Shown piece after piece: positions 34,450 to 44,243 of a stretch of DNA of 64,000 nucleotides. This DNA is from an uncultured Ruminococcus sp. (lineage in GTDB: Bacteria > Bacillota > Clostridia > Lachnospirales > Lachnospiraceae): contig FMEL01000018.1 in NCBI GenBank assembly GCA_900066355.1, forward strand, positions 11,539-75,538, written 5' to 3'. The notes under the pieces were generated by a model. The model had not been told where the DNA came from, did no database searches, and saw nothing but the letters and a program-made list of their open reading frames with translations. A program made the translations under genes and the position numbers. Each line of letters begins with the position of its first letter. Positions within the stretch are counted from its first letter, which is position 1.

Positions 34450-37400
34450 ATGAAGAAAAGGGAACAACTATTAAGGAAAATCCTTACGCTGCTTCTCGTA
34501 GTTGTCATGCTTATGGCGGATTCATCTGTGACAGCATTTGCAGAGGTGATCGGAAATGTTGTTGAGAAGGGAAATAAAGTTGAAGTAGAGGAAAACACAG
34601 ACAGTGATGTTTTTTCAGATGGAAGTGAGAAGGCCGTTTTAAGTACACAAAATACTACGAACGATACTTTTGGAACTGATTATTCTCTGGAGTATCTTCT
34701 GAACCAGTTTAATGTGGTTTCTTTTGGTAATGTGGAGATGAATGAAACTCACTGTATGGGAGCCGTTCTGATTCAGGGAAATTATTCAGGAAGTGGATAC
34801 GGATTTTCTGATTCAGCTTATGTAAATACACCTTCTTATATAGGGGGATATGTCTCTTACAGTGGACCATGCAACAGCAGAAATGCACATGAGAATTTCC
34901 CACTTTATGTAGGCTCATCGAATACAGTATCTGATAATGGAAAAGCGCTGAACGGAAGAGGAGATTTTAACCAGGGTGGTCAGATATATACGACAGACAG
35001 CTATGTGGACTGGTCAGCACTGAAATCGGCAGTAACAGCAACTTCAGCACAGCTTGCAAACTACAGTGCAGAAACTTATGATATTACAGGTGACTGGCAG
35101 ACTATTGAGATAAATACCGGCTCTAATGTGACATTGAATACACATGGAAGAAGAGTATTTATCAATATAAAAGGAAGCAGTACTGCAGCTACAGTTATTA
35201 ATATTTTGGACAGTGGAACTGTTAGTAATTTTCCAAAAATCACAAATTTAACTGCAAAAGAAGATGAAAGCGGTATTCCAATCGCATTTAATCTGCCAAA
35301 TGCAAGTGCGGTAAACATTGATTCAATTTCCACACCGGTATTCGGTCATGTGATTGCACCGAATGCGGAAATAAATATGCCAACCGGTAATTATAACGGA
35401 TGCTTTATAGGAAATGGAATGTCCATCGGAGGAGAGGGACATCGCTGGCCATATGACGGCGGATCACTTATTCCGACATCCACAGGATTTACTGCAATTA
35501 AAACTGTCAACGGTGAAACTCCGACTGCAGATCAGGTATTTAATTTTAATCTGAGTGAATTTAAAGATAATGAGTGGAAGTCAAAAGAGACAAAGACCAA
35601 CAATGGAAGTGTAATAAAGTTTAGTGATATTCAGTATTCAACAGATGACGAAATCGGAGACCACTGGTACCTTATTTCAGAAGATCAGACTCCGGTCGAA
35701 GGATATGAACTTTCAACAAAACAGTATCTTGTAAAAGTAAATGTTGCAAAAGAGTTACAGGGTTCCGATACAGTATACAGCAAAACGGTTACATACTATG
35801 CAGTATCTGAAGATATCGGAAACAGTCTGCCGGATGAAGATAGTCTCACAGCGTTAAGCGGGCAATCCGGATTTATATTTGACAATAAAACAGATACTAC
35901 GCAGCCGACAGAAACATCTTATGAAATTCCGGTAACGAAAGTAATCACAGGTTATCCGGAGAATGGAACCGTAAACAGACAGTTTACATTCAGACTTTTC
36001 GGAGAAGAATATAAAGACGAAGTTACGGTAAACGGAGCAGAGACAAAGAGATTTAAACAGATCAAATTTAACAAGGCTGGTACCTATACCTACACAGTAG
36101 AAGAAAAAAATCTGTCAGAAGATGCAAAGGGATATACAAAGGATGACACAAAACATACAGTTGTCATCAAAGTAGACGAAGTCGATAAAGCACTTGAAGT
36201 GACAGAAGTTACAGTTGACGGAAAGGCAATCGACAAAGAGTTGGGTGTCACTTTTACGAATCATTACCAGGCAGCAGATACAGACTTTACTGTAAATGTA
36301 AAGAAGAGCATCGAAGGGCTCAGTACAGATAAGGCAAAAGGCCAGAGCTTCACCTTTGATCTTTATAAATCGGATGAAACATGGGCAACCGGAGATATAG
36401 CAGATGACACCGTAGAAGTAACGATCGGAGACGACGGAACAGGCAGCGGAAGCTTTGCACCGCGTAAATATGCAACGATACAGAGTGACAGTATCGATGG
36501 AGGTGCCGGTACATACTACTATGTAGTAAAAGAAGCTGATGCAGGCGAAAGATACGAAAAAAATACTACAGAATACCGCTATAAAGTTGTGGTAACAGAT
36601 GATGGTTCCGGTGAACTGAAAAAAGAAGTATCTGTCTGGAAAAATGACGATGCCTGTCAGGACGAAACAGCAGAATACATAAACAAATACGTAGAAGAAC
36701 CTACTTCTGTAAGTATCAGTAAAGTGGATATCAAAGATACAAGTAAAGTACTGGAAGGCGCAGAAATCCAGATTCTGGATGAGAATGGAACTGTTGTAAG
36801 AAACTGGATATCAGAAACTGTACCGCAGGAAATCAAAGATCTGAAAGCTGGTGTGAAATATACATTACATGAAAATCTTGCACCGACAGGATATGATCTT
36901 GCAGCAGATACCGTATTTGTGATCGGTGAAGACGGTAAGATTGACAAAGAACAGACTACGACGACAATCAATGAGGATGGAATCCTTCTCATTGAAGATA
37001 GCTTGTTGGAAAAAGCAAAAGCTTCTGTAGAAGTGACCAAGAGCCTGAAAGAAACTGACGGAAATCTCATGGCAATCGATCAGATATTTTATGTGGCATT
37101 GTATTCTGATGAAGCATGTGAACAGCGCGTTTCTGAGGTAAAAGAAATTGTATTTAAGAATAATTCTGTATCAAGTGTAAAATTCACAGATCTTGAAGTG
37201 AATCAGAAATATTATGTTGCTGAATGTGATGCAGAAGGAAAAGCTCAGACAAAGGGTGCACTTGCAGACGGAACAGTATATCAGGCAAGATTTAATGATG
37301 GCAATTCAGTGACTGTTACAGAACCGAATGGCACGCAGACGGTTTATTTTGATAATGTATTTGTGAAAAAACCAGATGGGTTTTATGTAGAGGGAAATCT

Positions 37401-37995
37401 GACGATCACGAAGAAACTGGTTGGTGCAGACGGAAATGCGAAAAAGGGCAATGAAACATTCTATGCCGGAATTTTTGCGGACGAAAATCATACAACACTT
37501 TCTGACAAAGTTTCACAGAATATAGTTCCGCTGAAACTGAATGATACATCAGAAGTAAGCAGTGTGATAAAAGTCGGTCTTGAGGATAATGAAACGACGA
37601 CATTGTATATTGCCGAGACAGATGTAAACGGCAAACCTGTTGCCGGAACATCAGATTTTGCGTACAAAGTATCAGTCAGTGCGACTTCTGTAGTATTTGA
37701 TTCTGTAAATACAGCAGCGTCAGTTGTTATCACAAATACAGAGCCGGAGAAAGAAAAAACAACAGAGGAAAAGGAAGAAAAAGAAGAACCCGAAAAGGAA
37801 ACAACACAGAAGACAACGACCTCCCAGAAGACAAGTCAGGGCAGCAGTGCACAGACGAAATCTGTGACATATTCCACGACATCACCAAAGACAGGTGATG
37901 ACACACCGATTGCATTATATGTGGTACTTCTTCTGGCAGCAGCTGCAGTGATTTTAACAGGAATAAAGAAACACAACAAAAACTTTAAAAACTAA
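34450..37995 (+). CDS. Sortase-anchored surface protein with choice-of-anchor-A and Spy0128-like domains
   Basis: This 1181-residue cell-wall protein has a signal peptide (KKREQLLRKILTLLLVVVMLMAD...TAFAE). A choice-of-anchor-A-type domain follows (about residues 85-345; FNVVSFGNVEM, YIGGYVSYSG, VFGHVIAPNAEINMPTGNYNGCFIGNG). Next come several pilin-type isopeptide-forming domains of the Spy0128/FctA kind (VITGYPENGTVNRQFTFRLF, GTYTYTVEEKN, TFTNHY) and a SpaA/Cna-B-like domain (LEGAEIQILDENG, LHENLAPTGYDLA). The end is a Thr/Lys/Glu stalk, an SPKTG sorting motif (1145-1149), a TM segment and a basic tail. It probably forms a fibre or adhesin. GGAGGG gives either ATG 34450 or an in-frame GTG at 34444. 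No sortase gene is in the window. Confidence 0.9.
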   Translation: MKKREQLLRKILTLLLVVVMLMADSSVTAFAEVIGNVVEKGNKVEVEENTDSDVFSDGSEKAVLSTQNTTNDTFGTDYSLEYLLNQFNVVSFGNVEMNETHCMGAVLIQGNYSGSGYGFSDSAYVNTPSYIGGYVSYSGPCNSRNAHENFPLYVGSSNTVSDNGKALNGRGDFNQGGQIYTTDSYVDWSALKSAVTATSAQLANYSAETYDITGDWQTIEINTGSNVTLNTHGRRVFINIKGSSTAATVINILDSGTVSNFPKITNLTAKEDESGIPIAFNLPNASAVNIDSISTPVFGHVIAPNAEINMPTGNYNGCFIGNGMSIGGEGHRWPYDGGSLIPTSTGFTAIKTVNGETPTADQVFNFNLSEFKDNEWKSKETKTNNGSVIKFSDIQYSTDDEIGDHWYLISEDQTPVEGYELSTKQYLVKVNVAKELQGSDTVYSKTVTYYAVSEDIGNSLPDEDSLTALSGQSGFIFDNKTDTTQPTETSYEIPVTKVITGYPENGTVNRQFTFRLFGEEYKDEVTVNGAETKRFKQIKFNKAGTYTYTVEEKNLSEDAKGYTKDDTKHTVVIKVDEVDKALEVTEVTVDGKAIDKELGVTFTNHYQAADTDFTVNVKKSIEGLSTDKAKGQSFTFDLYKSDETWATGDIADDTVEVTIGDDGTGSGSFAPRKYATIQSDSIDGGAGTYYYVVKEADAGERYEKNTTEYRYKVVVTDDGSGELKKEVSVWKNDDACQDETAEYINKYVEEPTSVSISKVDIKDTSKVLEGAEIQILDENGTVVRNWISETVPQEIKDLKAGVKYTLHENLAPTGYDLAADTVFVIGEDGKIDKEQTTTTINEDGILLIEDSLLEKAKASVEVTKSLKETDGNLMAIDQIFYVALYSDEACEQRVSEVKEIVFKNNSVSSVKFTDLEVNQKYYVAECDAEGKAQTKGALADGTVYQARFNDGNSVTVTEPNGTQTVYFDNVFVKKPDGFYVEGNLTITKKLVGADGNAKKGNETFYAGIFADENHTTLSDKVSQNIVPLKLNDTSEVSSVIKVGLEDNETTTLYIAETDVNGKPVAGTSDFAYKVSVSATSVVFDSVNTAASVVITNTEPEKEKTTEEKEEKEEPEKETTQKTTTSQKTSQGSSAQTKSVTYSTTSPKTGDDTPIALYVVLLLAAAAVILTGIKKHNKNFKN

Positions 37996-38011
37996 AAAAG
38001 GAGGTCAGGTT

Positions 38012-38773
38012 ATGAAAAATAATATAATAAAAAAACTGGCAGCAGTTTTCGTGACTGCCGCAATGATCGGAACAGGATTTTCGCTTGTTTCAGCAGCAGA
38101 TGTAAGTGACATAGAAATTCAGTCTGAGGAAGCTGTTGAAGTCAGTGAAGAGCCGGTCATAGAGTTCGCAGAAGAGATTCCGGAGGAAGAAGTTACAGAG
38201 ACCGAACCGGTTCAGGAAGAAACAGAAGTACAGCCGGAAGAAAATCAGGAGATTCAGGCAGATTCTTCGCAAACAGTTTATGATGAGGAAACAGGTGAAA
38301 TATCCGGAGAAGATGTAGAAATCATATTTTCAGACGAATCCGAAGAATTAACAGTTCCGGAAGAACCAGCTATCAAAACAGATTTTCTTTATGAAAATGA
38401 AGAAGTTGTGATCACTGCCAAAGTATCTGAGGAAGCAGCACTTCCTGAGAATGCAGAAATCAAAGCAGAGAAGCTTATGCCGGGTGATCCGAGATATGAA
38501 GAAGCCAAAAAGGCATCTGTAGACAGTCTCGGTACAGCAGAAGATGCAGAATATACATTTTATGATATAACTTTTACTGTTGATGGAAATGAAGCAGAGC
38601 TTCCGAAGGGTGCAGCGGAGATCCAGATGAAATTTAAGAATGAAATCCCATTGGAAGAAAGTGACAAACAGAGCGCTTTACACATTTCCGAAACAGAAGA
38701 TGGTACAGTCGCAGAGGATGTTACCGCAGAGAGTAACTCCGATGCAGTAAGTTCATCCGGTTTCAATTTTTAG
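38012..38773 (+). CDS. Secreted acidic adhesin-like protein
   Basis: The 253-residue protein has a signal peptide (NIIKKLAAVFVTAAMIGTGFSLVSA), a strongly acidic Glu/Val/Pro-rich section (about residues 30-115), then a folded part (VVITAKVSEEAALPENAEIKAEKLMPGDPRYEEAKKA, YDITFTVDGNEAELPKGAAEIQMKF) of a type seen inside large clostridial surface proteins. It ends SSSGFNF with no sorting signal or TM segment, so it is free, or held by a partner, or a truncated remnant of a larger adhesin. AGGAGG lies just upstream, 16 bases after the surface protein stop, so the two are co-transcribed. Confidence 0.8.
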   Translation: MKNNIIKKLAAVFVTAAMIGTGFSLVSAADVSDIEIQSEEAVEVSEEPVIEFAEEIPEEEVTETEPVQEETEVQPEENQEIQADSSQTVYDEETGEISGEDVEIIFSDESEELTVPEEPAIKTDFLYENEEVVITAKVSEEAALPENAEIKAEKLMPGDPRYEEAKKASVDSLGTAEDAEYTFYDITFTVDGNEAELPKGAAEIQMKFKNEIPLEESDKQSALHISETEDGTVAEDVTAESNSDAVSSSGFNF

Positions 38774-38789
38774 ACTATTCCAATGTTGG

Positions 38790-38821
38790 AAAGGGTCATG
38801 CAAAGATGCATGGCCTTTTTC
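38790..38821 (+). terminator. Terminator after the surface-protein operon
   Basis: AAAGGGTCATGCA pairs with TGCATGGCCTTT (one bulge) and is followed by T-rich sequence. It lies between the secreted protein and gyrB. Confidence 0.85.
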
Positions 38822-38861
38822 TGTGTACGAAAAGAAATCCCTTTAAAACGGGGATTCGCGG

Positions 38862-38890
38862 TTGGAAAAAGAGCCATTTTGTGCTATAAT
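38862..38890 (+). promoter_or_regulatory. gyrB promoter
   Basis: TTGGAA (38862-38867), a 17-base spacer and a TGC-extended TATAAT (38885-38890) lie 80 bases before the gyrB ATG. Confidence 0.75.
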
Positions 38891-38970
38891 AAATAAGTAT
38901 TATTATGCCTATTTTTAAAATGACAGAGGCATCTGTCTGCAGATAAATATAGAATGACAGGAGGAAGCAC

Positions 38971-40896
38971 ATGGGCGGAGAGAATACAGAATACGGCGCG
39001 GACCAGATACAGATTCTGGAAGGTCTGGAAGCCGTTCGTAAAAGACCGGGTATGTACATTGGAAGTACATCCAGCAGGGGCCTGCATCATCTTGTATATG
39101 AGATCGTGGATAATGCGGTAGACGAAGCGTTGGCAGGATTTTGTACAGAAATTCAGGTAACGATCAATCCCGATAATTCCATTACAGTAGTAGATAACGG
39201 ACGAGGTATTCCGGTTGGTATTAACCACAAAGCAGGAATACCGGCAGTAGAAGTTGTATTTACCATTCTTCATGCCGGCGGTAAATTCGGCGGTGGGGGA
39301 TACAAGGTATCCGGTGGTCTTCACGGCGTAGGTGCATCAGTTGTTAATGCACTGTCTGAATGGCTGGAAGTCAGCATTTATCACGAGGGAAAAGAATACA
39401 AACAGCGTTATGAGAGAGGTCATACAATGTATCCTCTGAAGGTTGTAGGTGACTGTGAGGAAGGCAAGACCGGAACGACTGTAACATTCCTTCCGGATAA
39501 AGAAATCTTCGAAGAAACCGTTTATGATTACGATATTCTGAAACAGCGTCTCCGTGAGATGGCATTTCTTACCAAGGGACTGCGCATCGTTCTCAGGGAT
39601 GAGCGTGAAGACTCCAAGAAAGAAAAAACATTCCACTACGAGGGCGGTATCCGCGAATTTGTAACCTACCTGAACAGAAGCAAGGAATCCCTTTATCCTG
39701 AAGTTATTTACTGTGAGGGAGAAAAGGATGGCGTGGCAGTAGAGGTTGCCATGCAGCATAATGATTCTTATACAGAAAACAGCTACGGATTTGTAAACAA
39801 TATCAATACACCGGAAGGCGGTACACATATTGTCGGATTCCGTAATGCATTAACTAAGACATTTAATGATTACGCAAGAAAAAATAAACTGCTCAAAGAC
39901 AGTGAACCGAACTTAAGCGGTGACGATATCCGTGAGGGACTTACCGCCATCGTAAGTGTCAAGATCGAGGAACCTCAGTTTGAAGGACAGACAAAGCAGA
40001 AACTTGGCAACAGTGAAGCGCGTGGAGCGGTTGACTATGTAGTCAGCAGACAGCTGGAGATATTCCTTGAGCAGAATCCGACTGTAGCAAAAGCAACTGT
40101 AGAGAAATCTGTTCTTGCACAGAGAGCAAGAGAGGCTGCACGTAAGGCCCGAGACCTTACCAGAAGAAAATCAGCTCTCGATGGAATGGCACTGCCGGGC
40201 AAACTTGCAGACTGTTCCGATAAAGACCCGAAAAACTGTGAGATTTACATCGTAGAGGGAGATTCCGCGGGCGGTTCTGCAAAGACTGCAAGAAACCGTG
40301 CGACACAGGCTATACTTCCGCTTCGAGGTAAAATCCTCAACGTAGAAAAAGCCCGTCTTGACAGAATTTACAGCAATGCAGAGATCAAGGCTATGATCAC
40401 TGCATTTGGTACAGGTATCCATGATGACTTTGATATCAGTAAACTCCGTTATCACAAGATCATTATCATGACCGATGCCGATGTTGACGGTGCACATATT
40501 GCAACCCTGCTTCTGACATTCCTGTACAGATTTATGCCGGAACTGATCAAACAGGGTTATGTATATCTGGCACAGCCGCCACTGTACAAAGTAGAAAAAA
40601 ATAAAAAAGTCTGGTATGCATACGATGATGCGGAACTGAACAGCATCCTTGAACAGATCGGACGTGACAATAATAATAAAATCCAGCGATACAAAGGACT
40701 TGGAGAGATGGATGCAGAGCAGCTCTGGGAGACAACCATGGATCCGGAGAAACGTATCCTCCTGCGTGTGACTATGGATGAGTCCGCAACATCAGAAATC
40801 GACCTGACATTTACCACTTTGATGGGTGATAAAGTTGAGCCGAGACGAGAATTTATCGAAGAAAATGCCCGTTTTGTAGAAAATCTGGATATCTAG
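38971..40896 (+). CDS. gyrB: DNA gyrase subunit B
   Basis: GyrB is the ATPase subunit of DNA gyrase, which introduces negative supercoils. The 641-residue protein has LEAVRKRPGMYIGSTSSRGLHHLV, VDNGRGIPVG, GLHGVGASVVNALS, the TOPRIM EGDSAGGSAK near residue 429 and DADVDGAHI, and ends in the usual LDI tail. AGGAGG precedes the ATG. gyrA follows after 11 bases. The gene is unusually far from recF. Confidence 0.98.
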   Translation: MGGENTEYGADQIQILEGLEAVRKRPGMYIGSTSSRGLHHLVYEIVDNAVDEALAGFCTEIQVTINPDNSITVVDNGRGIPVGINHKAGIPAVEVVFTILHAGGKFGGGGYKVSGGLHGVGASVVNALSEWLEVSIYHEGKEYKQRYERGHTMYPLKVVGDCEEGKTGTTVTFLPDKEIFEETVYDYDILKQRLREMAFLTKGLRIVLRDEREDSKKEKTFHYEGGIREFVTYLNRSKESLYPEVIYCEGEKDGVAVEVAMQHNDSYTENSYGFVNNINTPEGGTHIVGFRNALTKTFNDYARKNKLLKDSEPNLSGDDIREGLTAIVSVKIEEPQFEGQTKQKLGNSEARGAVDYVVSRQLEIFLEQNPTVAKATVEKSVLAQRAREAARKARDLTRRKSALDGMALPGKLADCSDKDPKNCEIYIVEGDSAGGSAKTARNRATQAILPLRGKILNVEKARLDRIYSNAEIKAMITAFGTGIHDDFDISKLRYHKIIIMTDADVDGAHIATLLLTFLYRFMPELIKQGYVYLAQPPLYKVEKNKKVWYAYDDAELNSILEQIGRDNNNKIQRYKGLGEMDAEQLWETTMDPEKRILLRVTMDESATSEIDLTFTTLMGDKVEPRREFIEENARFVENLDI

Positions 40897-40907
40897 GAGA
40901 ATAAAGA

Positions 40908-43463
40908 ATGGAAGACAATATTTTTGATAAAATCCATGAGGTGGATCTGCAGAAGACCATGGAAAAATCTTATATAGATTATGCCATGAGTGTTATTGCC
41001 TCCCGTGCCCTTCCGGACGTCAGAGATGGTCTGAAACCGGTACAGAGAAGGGTACTGTATTCCATGATAGAGCTGAACAACGGTCCGGATAAGCCACATC
41101 GTAAATGTGCCCGTATCGTCGGTGATACCATGGGTAAATATCACCCGCATGGAGACAGCTCTATTTATGGAGCTCTTGTAAATATGGCACAGGACTGGTC
41201 TACGAGATATCCACTGGTAGACGGTCATGGAAACTTTGGTTCCGTGGATGGTGACGGTGCAGCTGCGATGCGATATACAGAGGCTCGTCTGAGCAAGATT
41301 TCCATGGAAATGCTTGCGGATATCAATAAAGATACCGTAGACTTCCAGCCGAACTTTGATGAGACCGAGCGTGAGCCGGTAGTACTTCCGGCCCGTTATC
41401 CGAACCTTCTTGTAAATGGAACTTCCGGTATTGCGGTTGGTATGGCTACAAATATTCCACCTCACAATCTGAGAGAGGTTATCGGTGCAGTTGTCAAGAT
41501 TATTGACAACATTATTGAAGAGGACAGAGATACTACGATCGAAGAACTCCTTGAGATCGTGAAAGGACCTGACTTCCCGACAGGTGCAACGATCCTCGGT
41601 ACAAGAGGTATCGAAGAAGCTTATCGTACCGGCCGGGGCAAGATTCGTGTCCGTGCGGTGACAAATATCGAAACTTTACCAAACGGAAAATCACGTATCG
41701 TTGTGACTGAGCTTCCGTATCTGGTAAATAAAGCACGTCTGATCGAAAAAATCGCAGAGCTGGTACGTGAAAAGAAAATCGACGGAATTACCGACCTTAA
41801 CGACCATTCCAGCCGTGAAGGTATGCGTATCTGTATCGATCTCCGCAAAGATGCCAATGCAAATGTAGTTCTGAACCAGCTGTACAAGCATACACAGCTT
41901 CAGGACACATTTGGTGTGATCATGCTTTGCCTGGTAGCCGTAAACGGAAGCCTTCAGCCGAAAGTCCTGACACTTCCGGAAATGCTGAAATACTACCTTG
42001 CGCATCAGGAAGACGTCGTTACAAGACGTACCAAATATGATCTGAATAAAGCGCAGGAACGTGCGCATATATTAGAAGGTCTGCTGAAAGCACTGGATAA
42101 TATTGACGAAGTCATCCGTATTATCCGTAGTTCCAGAAGTGTGCAGGTTGCCAAACAGGAATTGATGGACAGATTTGAACTGACTGATGTTCAGGCACAG
42201 GCAATCGTAGACATGCGTCTTCGTGCTCTTACCGGTTTGGAAAGAGAGAAGCTGGAAGCAGAATATGCAGAATTAATGGAAAAAATCCGTAAATTAAAAG
42301 CAATTCTGGCAGACAGAAACACACTTCTTCGCGTGATCCGTGAAGAAATCCTTGCAATTTCCGAAAAATACGGTGACGACAGAAGAACAGCAATCGGATT
42401 TGACGCATATGACATTTCTATGGAAGACATGATTCCGAGAGAAAATACAGTCATCACAATGACAAAACTCGGTTACATCAAGCGAATGACCGTAGATAAC
42501 TTCCGCAGCCAGAACCGTGGCGGCAGAGGAATCAAGGGAATGCAGACACTTGATGATGACTATATTGAAGAACTGATGATGACAACCACACATCATTATG
42601 TCATGTTCTTTACAAATACCGGCCGTGTATATCGACTGAAAGCATATGAGATTCCGGAAGCCGGAAGAACAGCCAGAGGTACGGCAATCATCAACCTGCT
42701 CCAGCTTATGCCGGGTGAACGTATCACTGCAGTTATCCCGATCAGTAAGTTTGAAGAGGGCCACTATCTGATGATGGCTACCAGAAAAGGTCTTGTAAAG
42801 AAAACTCCGATTCAGGATTATGCCAATGTCCGCAAGATCGGTCTGGCAGCAATATCACTTCGCGATGATGATGAACTGATCGAAGTAAAGGCTACAGATG
42901 ACAAGAAAGATATCATTCTGGTAACAAAATACGGTCAGTGCATCCGCTTCAAAGAAAACGATGTCAGAAGTACCGGCCGTGTGTCTATGGGTGTACGCGG
43001 TATTAACCTGCTGGATGGCGATGAAGTTGTGGCAATGCAGCTTAACACACAGGGATATTATCTGCTCGTTGTATCCGAAAACGGTATGGGCAAGAGAACA
43101 TCCATCAGTGAATTTACCTGTCAGAACCGTGGCGGTAAGGGTGTGAAGTGCTACAAGATCACCGAAAAGACAGGTAATGTTATCGGCGCCAAAGCAGTAA
43201 ATGAAGAAAACGAAATTATGATGATTACTACAGAGGGTATTATTATCCGTCTGCAGTGTTCGGATATCTCAATCCTCGGAAGAATCACATCAGGAGTAAA
43301 ACTGATCAATCTTTCTGAAGGAGTGACTGTTGCAAGTTTTGCAAAAGTACGTGAAAAAGACGAAGACAAAGCAGAGAAAGAAAGTTCTGAAGATACCGAA
43401 AATACAGAAGAAATTTCCGAAGATGCTACCATAGAAGAAAATCAGGACAGCACAGAGAAATAA
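40908..43463 (+). CDS. gyrA: DNA gyrase subunit A
   Basis: GyrA holds the DNA-cleavage and strand-passage domain. The 851-residue protein has YIDYAMSVIASRALPDVRDGLKPVQRR, the helix with HPHGDSSIYGALV, catalytic Tyr123 in AMRYTEARLSKIS, beta-pinwheel blocks including the GyrA-box-like QNRGGRGIKGM, and a long acidic C-terminal tail. In the quinolone-determining region Ser84 and Ser85 are kept but the acidic residue usual at position 88 is Gly. gyrA and gyrB form an operon. Confidence 0.98.
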   Translation: MEDNIFDKIHEVDLQKTMEKSYIDYAMSVIASRALPDVRDGLKPVQRRVLYSMIELNNGPDKPHRKCARIVGDTMGKYHPHGDSSIYGALVNMAQDWSTRYPLVDGHGNFGSVDGDGAAAMRYTEARLSKISMEMLADINKDTVDFQPNFDETEREPVVLPARYPNLLVNGTSGIAVGMATNIPPHNLREVIGAVVKIIDNIIEEDRDTTIEELLEIVKGPDFPTGATILGTRGIEEAYRTGRGKIRVRAVTNIETLPNGKSRIVVTELPYLVNKARLIEKIAELVREKKIDGITDLNDHSSREGMRICIDLRKDANANVVLNQLYKHTQLQDTFGVIMLCLVAVNGSLQPKVLTLPEMLKYYLAHQEDVVTRRTKYDLNKAQERAHILEGLLKALDNIDEVIRIIRSSRSVQVAKQELMDRFELTDVQAQAIVDMRLRALTGLEREKLEAEYAELMEKIRKLKAILADRNTLLRVIREEILAISEKYGDDRRTAIGFDAYDISMEDMIPRENTVITMTKLGYIKRMTVDNFRSQNRGGRGIKGMQTLDDDYIEELMMTTTHHYVMFFTNTGRVYRLKAYEIPEAGRTARGTAIINLLQLMPGERITAVIPISKFEEGHYLMMATRKGLVKKTPIQDYANVRKIGLAAISLRDDDELIEVKATDDKKDIILVTKYGQCIRFKENDVRSTGRVSMGVRGINLLDGDEVVAMQLNTQGYYLLVVSENGMGKRTSISEFTCQNRGGKGVKCYKITEKTGNVIGAKAVNEENEIMMITTEGIIIRLQCSDISILGRITSGVKLINLSEGVTVASFAKVREKDEDKAEKESSEDTENTEEISEDATIEENQDSTEK

Positions 43464-43481
43464 AGGGGAAAGTAAATCATC

Positions 43482-44216
43482 ATGGACAGTGAAAAAGCTG
43501 CAACAAATGTAAGAAAACGCTCCGGTGCTTCCGGGGCACATGCAAAAGCCGCAGCAGCCAAAAAAAGACAGCAGGCAAGACATAAAAACACCGCAAAAGG
43601 ACGGTCTTCACGAAGAACATCAGGAAGGTCGGATATAGCAGCAGTGATTGCCAGACTTCCAAAGAAAGTTCTGGCAGCTGCGGCTGTACTGATCGTGCTG
43701 ATCATTGTGATCGTATTTGCGGCAAGAGGATGCGGTGTCAGTCATAAGACACCGGAGAAAGTAGTCAGAACGCTTGTAGAGGCTTATACGTCAGGAAGCG
43801 AAAGCAAGGCAAAGAAATGCTACGGAGTTTCTAAAGCTGATGATAATCTGCAGCAGGAAATGGATGCTACAATAAATTATTACAAAGCTTTCGCTGCAGA
43901 CAAGACAGAGATTACGCAGTGTGGCCAGATTTACCAGAATGGTAAGATTACATATATGTATGTGATCTATGATCTGGTACTTAAGAACGGTCAGAGTTAT
44001 CCGTGTATCAGTACTTATATGGTGCAGAAAAAGGATGATGGCAAATATTATGTAATGACACCTTCGGAAATCACTGATGATATGAGCAAACAGGCTGCAA
44101 CCAAATATGCAGAGTTTATGAATACACAGGCTTATAAGGATTACACAACCGCTTATGATAAATTCATTAAGAAAAATCCGGGATATGAAGAACAGATTGC
44201 GGCAAAACTTAAATAG
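43482..44216 (+). CDS. Single-pass membrane protein of unknown function
   Basis: The 244-residue protein has a very basic, Ala/Lys/Arg-rich cytoplasmic N-terminus (about 60 residues, KAAAAKKRQQARHKN), one TM segment (about residues 66-86, VLAAAAVLIVLIIVIVFAA), and an extracytoplasmic domain of 150 residues beginning TPEKVVRTLVEAYTSG with several aromatic residues, recalling small NTF2-like or sensor-type domains. I do not recognise the family. It follows gyrA by 18 bases and precedes an acyltransferase, so it may be in the gyrase transcript. Confidence 0.8.
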   Translation: MDSEKAATNVRKRSGASGAHAKAAAAKKRQQARHKNTAKGRSSRRTSGRSDIAAVIARLPKKVLAAAAVLIVLIIVIVFAARGCGVSHKTPEKVVRTLVEAYTSGSESKAKKCYGVSKADDNLQQEMDATINYYKAFAADKTEITQCGQIYQNGKITYMYVIYDLVLKNGQSYPCISTYMVQKKDDGKYYVMTPSEITDDMSKQAATKYAEFMNTQAYKDYTTAYDKFIKKNPGYEEQIAAKLK

Positions 44217-44243
44217 AATCCTTTGAAGAGGCGGTGCGCGTAA

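Noticed and set aside
37741..37880. Low-complexity Thr/Lys/Glu run considered a repeat array
   Set aside because: It codes for the wall-spanning stalk before the sorting signal.
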